Source: Rubripirellula sp. (GTDB lineage Bacteria; Planctomycetota; Planctomycetia; Pirellulales; Pirellulaceae). From it: 6,714 nucleotides of DNA. Under the pieces are notes generated by a model. The model was not told the DNA's origin and did not search any database. It saw nothing but the letters and a program-made list of their open reading frames with translations. Each line of letters starts with the position of its first letter. Within the stretch, counting starts at the first letter, position 1. Positions 6,387 to 6,714 of this stretch are shown here, piece by piece. The stretch spans positions 1 to 6,714 of the forward strand of contig JARFQX010000183.1 of NCBI GenBank assembly GCA_029287555.1. Direction: 5' to 3'. The position numbers were made by a program, and so were the translations under genes.

Positions 6387-6636
6387 CGGCTTGTTGATTT
6401 AATCGAAACCCGACGCGTTAGCGAGGAACGTACCGCCGCGAATCGCTTGCACGGGCGTCCTCGCTCACGCGTTTTGAAGTTGCGCTTTTTTCGTAACCCG
6501 ACGCGTGAGCGAGGAAAATCTGATCTTGACTCATGCCTCGCTGACGCGTCGGGTTACGATTTTCCAATAGCTCAGCCGTAAGCGCAACTTCAAAACTCAC
6601 GCGTCGGATTGTGAATGGTATTAAATCAACAAGCCG
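6387..6636. repeat. Multi-tier nested palindromic element (E2)
   Basis: Successive inverted pairs around one centre: 6387-6403 with 6620-6636 (perfect, 17 bases, CGGCTTGTTGATTTAAT); 6407-6421 with 6597-6611 (13 of 15); 6471-6487 with 6580-6596 (perfect, 17 bases, GTTTTGAAGTTGCGCTT); and 6491-6514 with 6536-6559 (23 of 24, containing AACCCGACGCGT). The left half also holds a complement of its own first ACGCGT unit at 6458-6472, so alternative smaller hairpins are possible. It may be one element inserted into another of the same family. No gene is credible; the small open frame on the minus strand here is repeat sequence. Confidence 0.8.
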
Positions 6637-6714
6637 TCACGCGTCGCGGCTCACTCAAATCGACAAGCCATCACACGTCGGGTTACGAAAAGAGCGGAAC
6701 TTCCAAATTGGCAC
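6637..6714. repeat. Degenerate further fragments of the ACGCGT repeat family
   Basis: TCACGCGTCGCGG (6637-6649) and ATCACACGTCGGGTTACGA (6670-6688) resemble right arms of E1 and E2, and AAATCGACAAGCC (6657-6669) resembles their outer end. The array therefore probably continues beyond the window edge. Nothing coding is visible. Confidence 0.55.

Noticed and set aside
6418..6600. Small minus-strand gene of 60 codons upstream of fliD
   Set aside because: The frame lies wholly inside the nested palindromic element and its product is translated repeat sequence.
6231..6714. CRISPR-like array suggested by recurring ACGCGT/GCGAGG units
   Set aside because: The units alternate in orientation, have irregular spacing and pair with each other as arms of palindromes; there are no uniform direct repeats with unique spacers and no cas gene in view.
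6709..6714. TGGCAC at the window edge, resembling the -24 element of a sigma-54 promoter
   Set aside because: The matching -12 element would lie outside the window and the motif points away from fliD; six bases alone are not evidence.

Overview
The window looks like a chromosomal piece of a planctomycete, most likely of the Rhodopirellula/Pirellulales type. This rests on family resemblance and remembered patterns, not on a search. The pointers are: a FliD that begins MGRIQSSLGLITG and is about twice the usual size, a phytanoyl-CoA-dioxygenase-family protein beside housekeeping genes, and gaps packed with palindromic repeats (ACGCGT-centred units related to AACCCGACGCGTNAGCGAGG, and the GGGGTCAGACACC hairpin) of kinds I associate with that phylum.

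Layout, left to right. 1-314 (+) is the 3' end of a PhyH-family Fe(II)/2-oxoglutarate dioxygenase. 479-1336 (+) is metF (methylenetetrahydrofolate reductase), complete, with a good ribosome binding site. 1337-1772 holds no gene of its own and is almost wholly occupied by three palindromic elements in tandem; it lies between convergent genes, and the last element runs into the stop codon of the next gene. 1769-2701 (-) is a TraB/GumN(TIKI)-like protein with a signal peptide. 2849-3328 (-) is a FliS-like flagellar export chaperone. 3394-6150 (-) is a very large fliD (filament cap) with extra flagellin-IN-type modules. 6151-6714, upstream of fliD, has no credible gene and from about 6230 on is an array of ACGCGT-centred inverted repeats.

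How the genes fit together. fliD and fliS are adjacent on the minus strand, 65 bases apart, and form the usual late-flagellar pair: FliD caps the growing filament and FliS chaperones flagellin subunits for export. The TraB-like gene follows in the same direction after a 147-base gap that contains a plausible promoter of its own, so it need not be part of the flagellar unit. metF belongs to one-carbon/methionine metabolism and shows no functional link to the others; neither does the PhyH-like fragment.

I found no evidence for a new multi-gene system. The parts worth a second look are the palindromic elements (shared nested layout, related ends, overlap with a stop codon, a 250-base nested palindrome upstream of fliD) and the internal module duplication in FliD.
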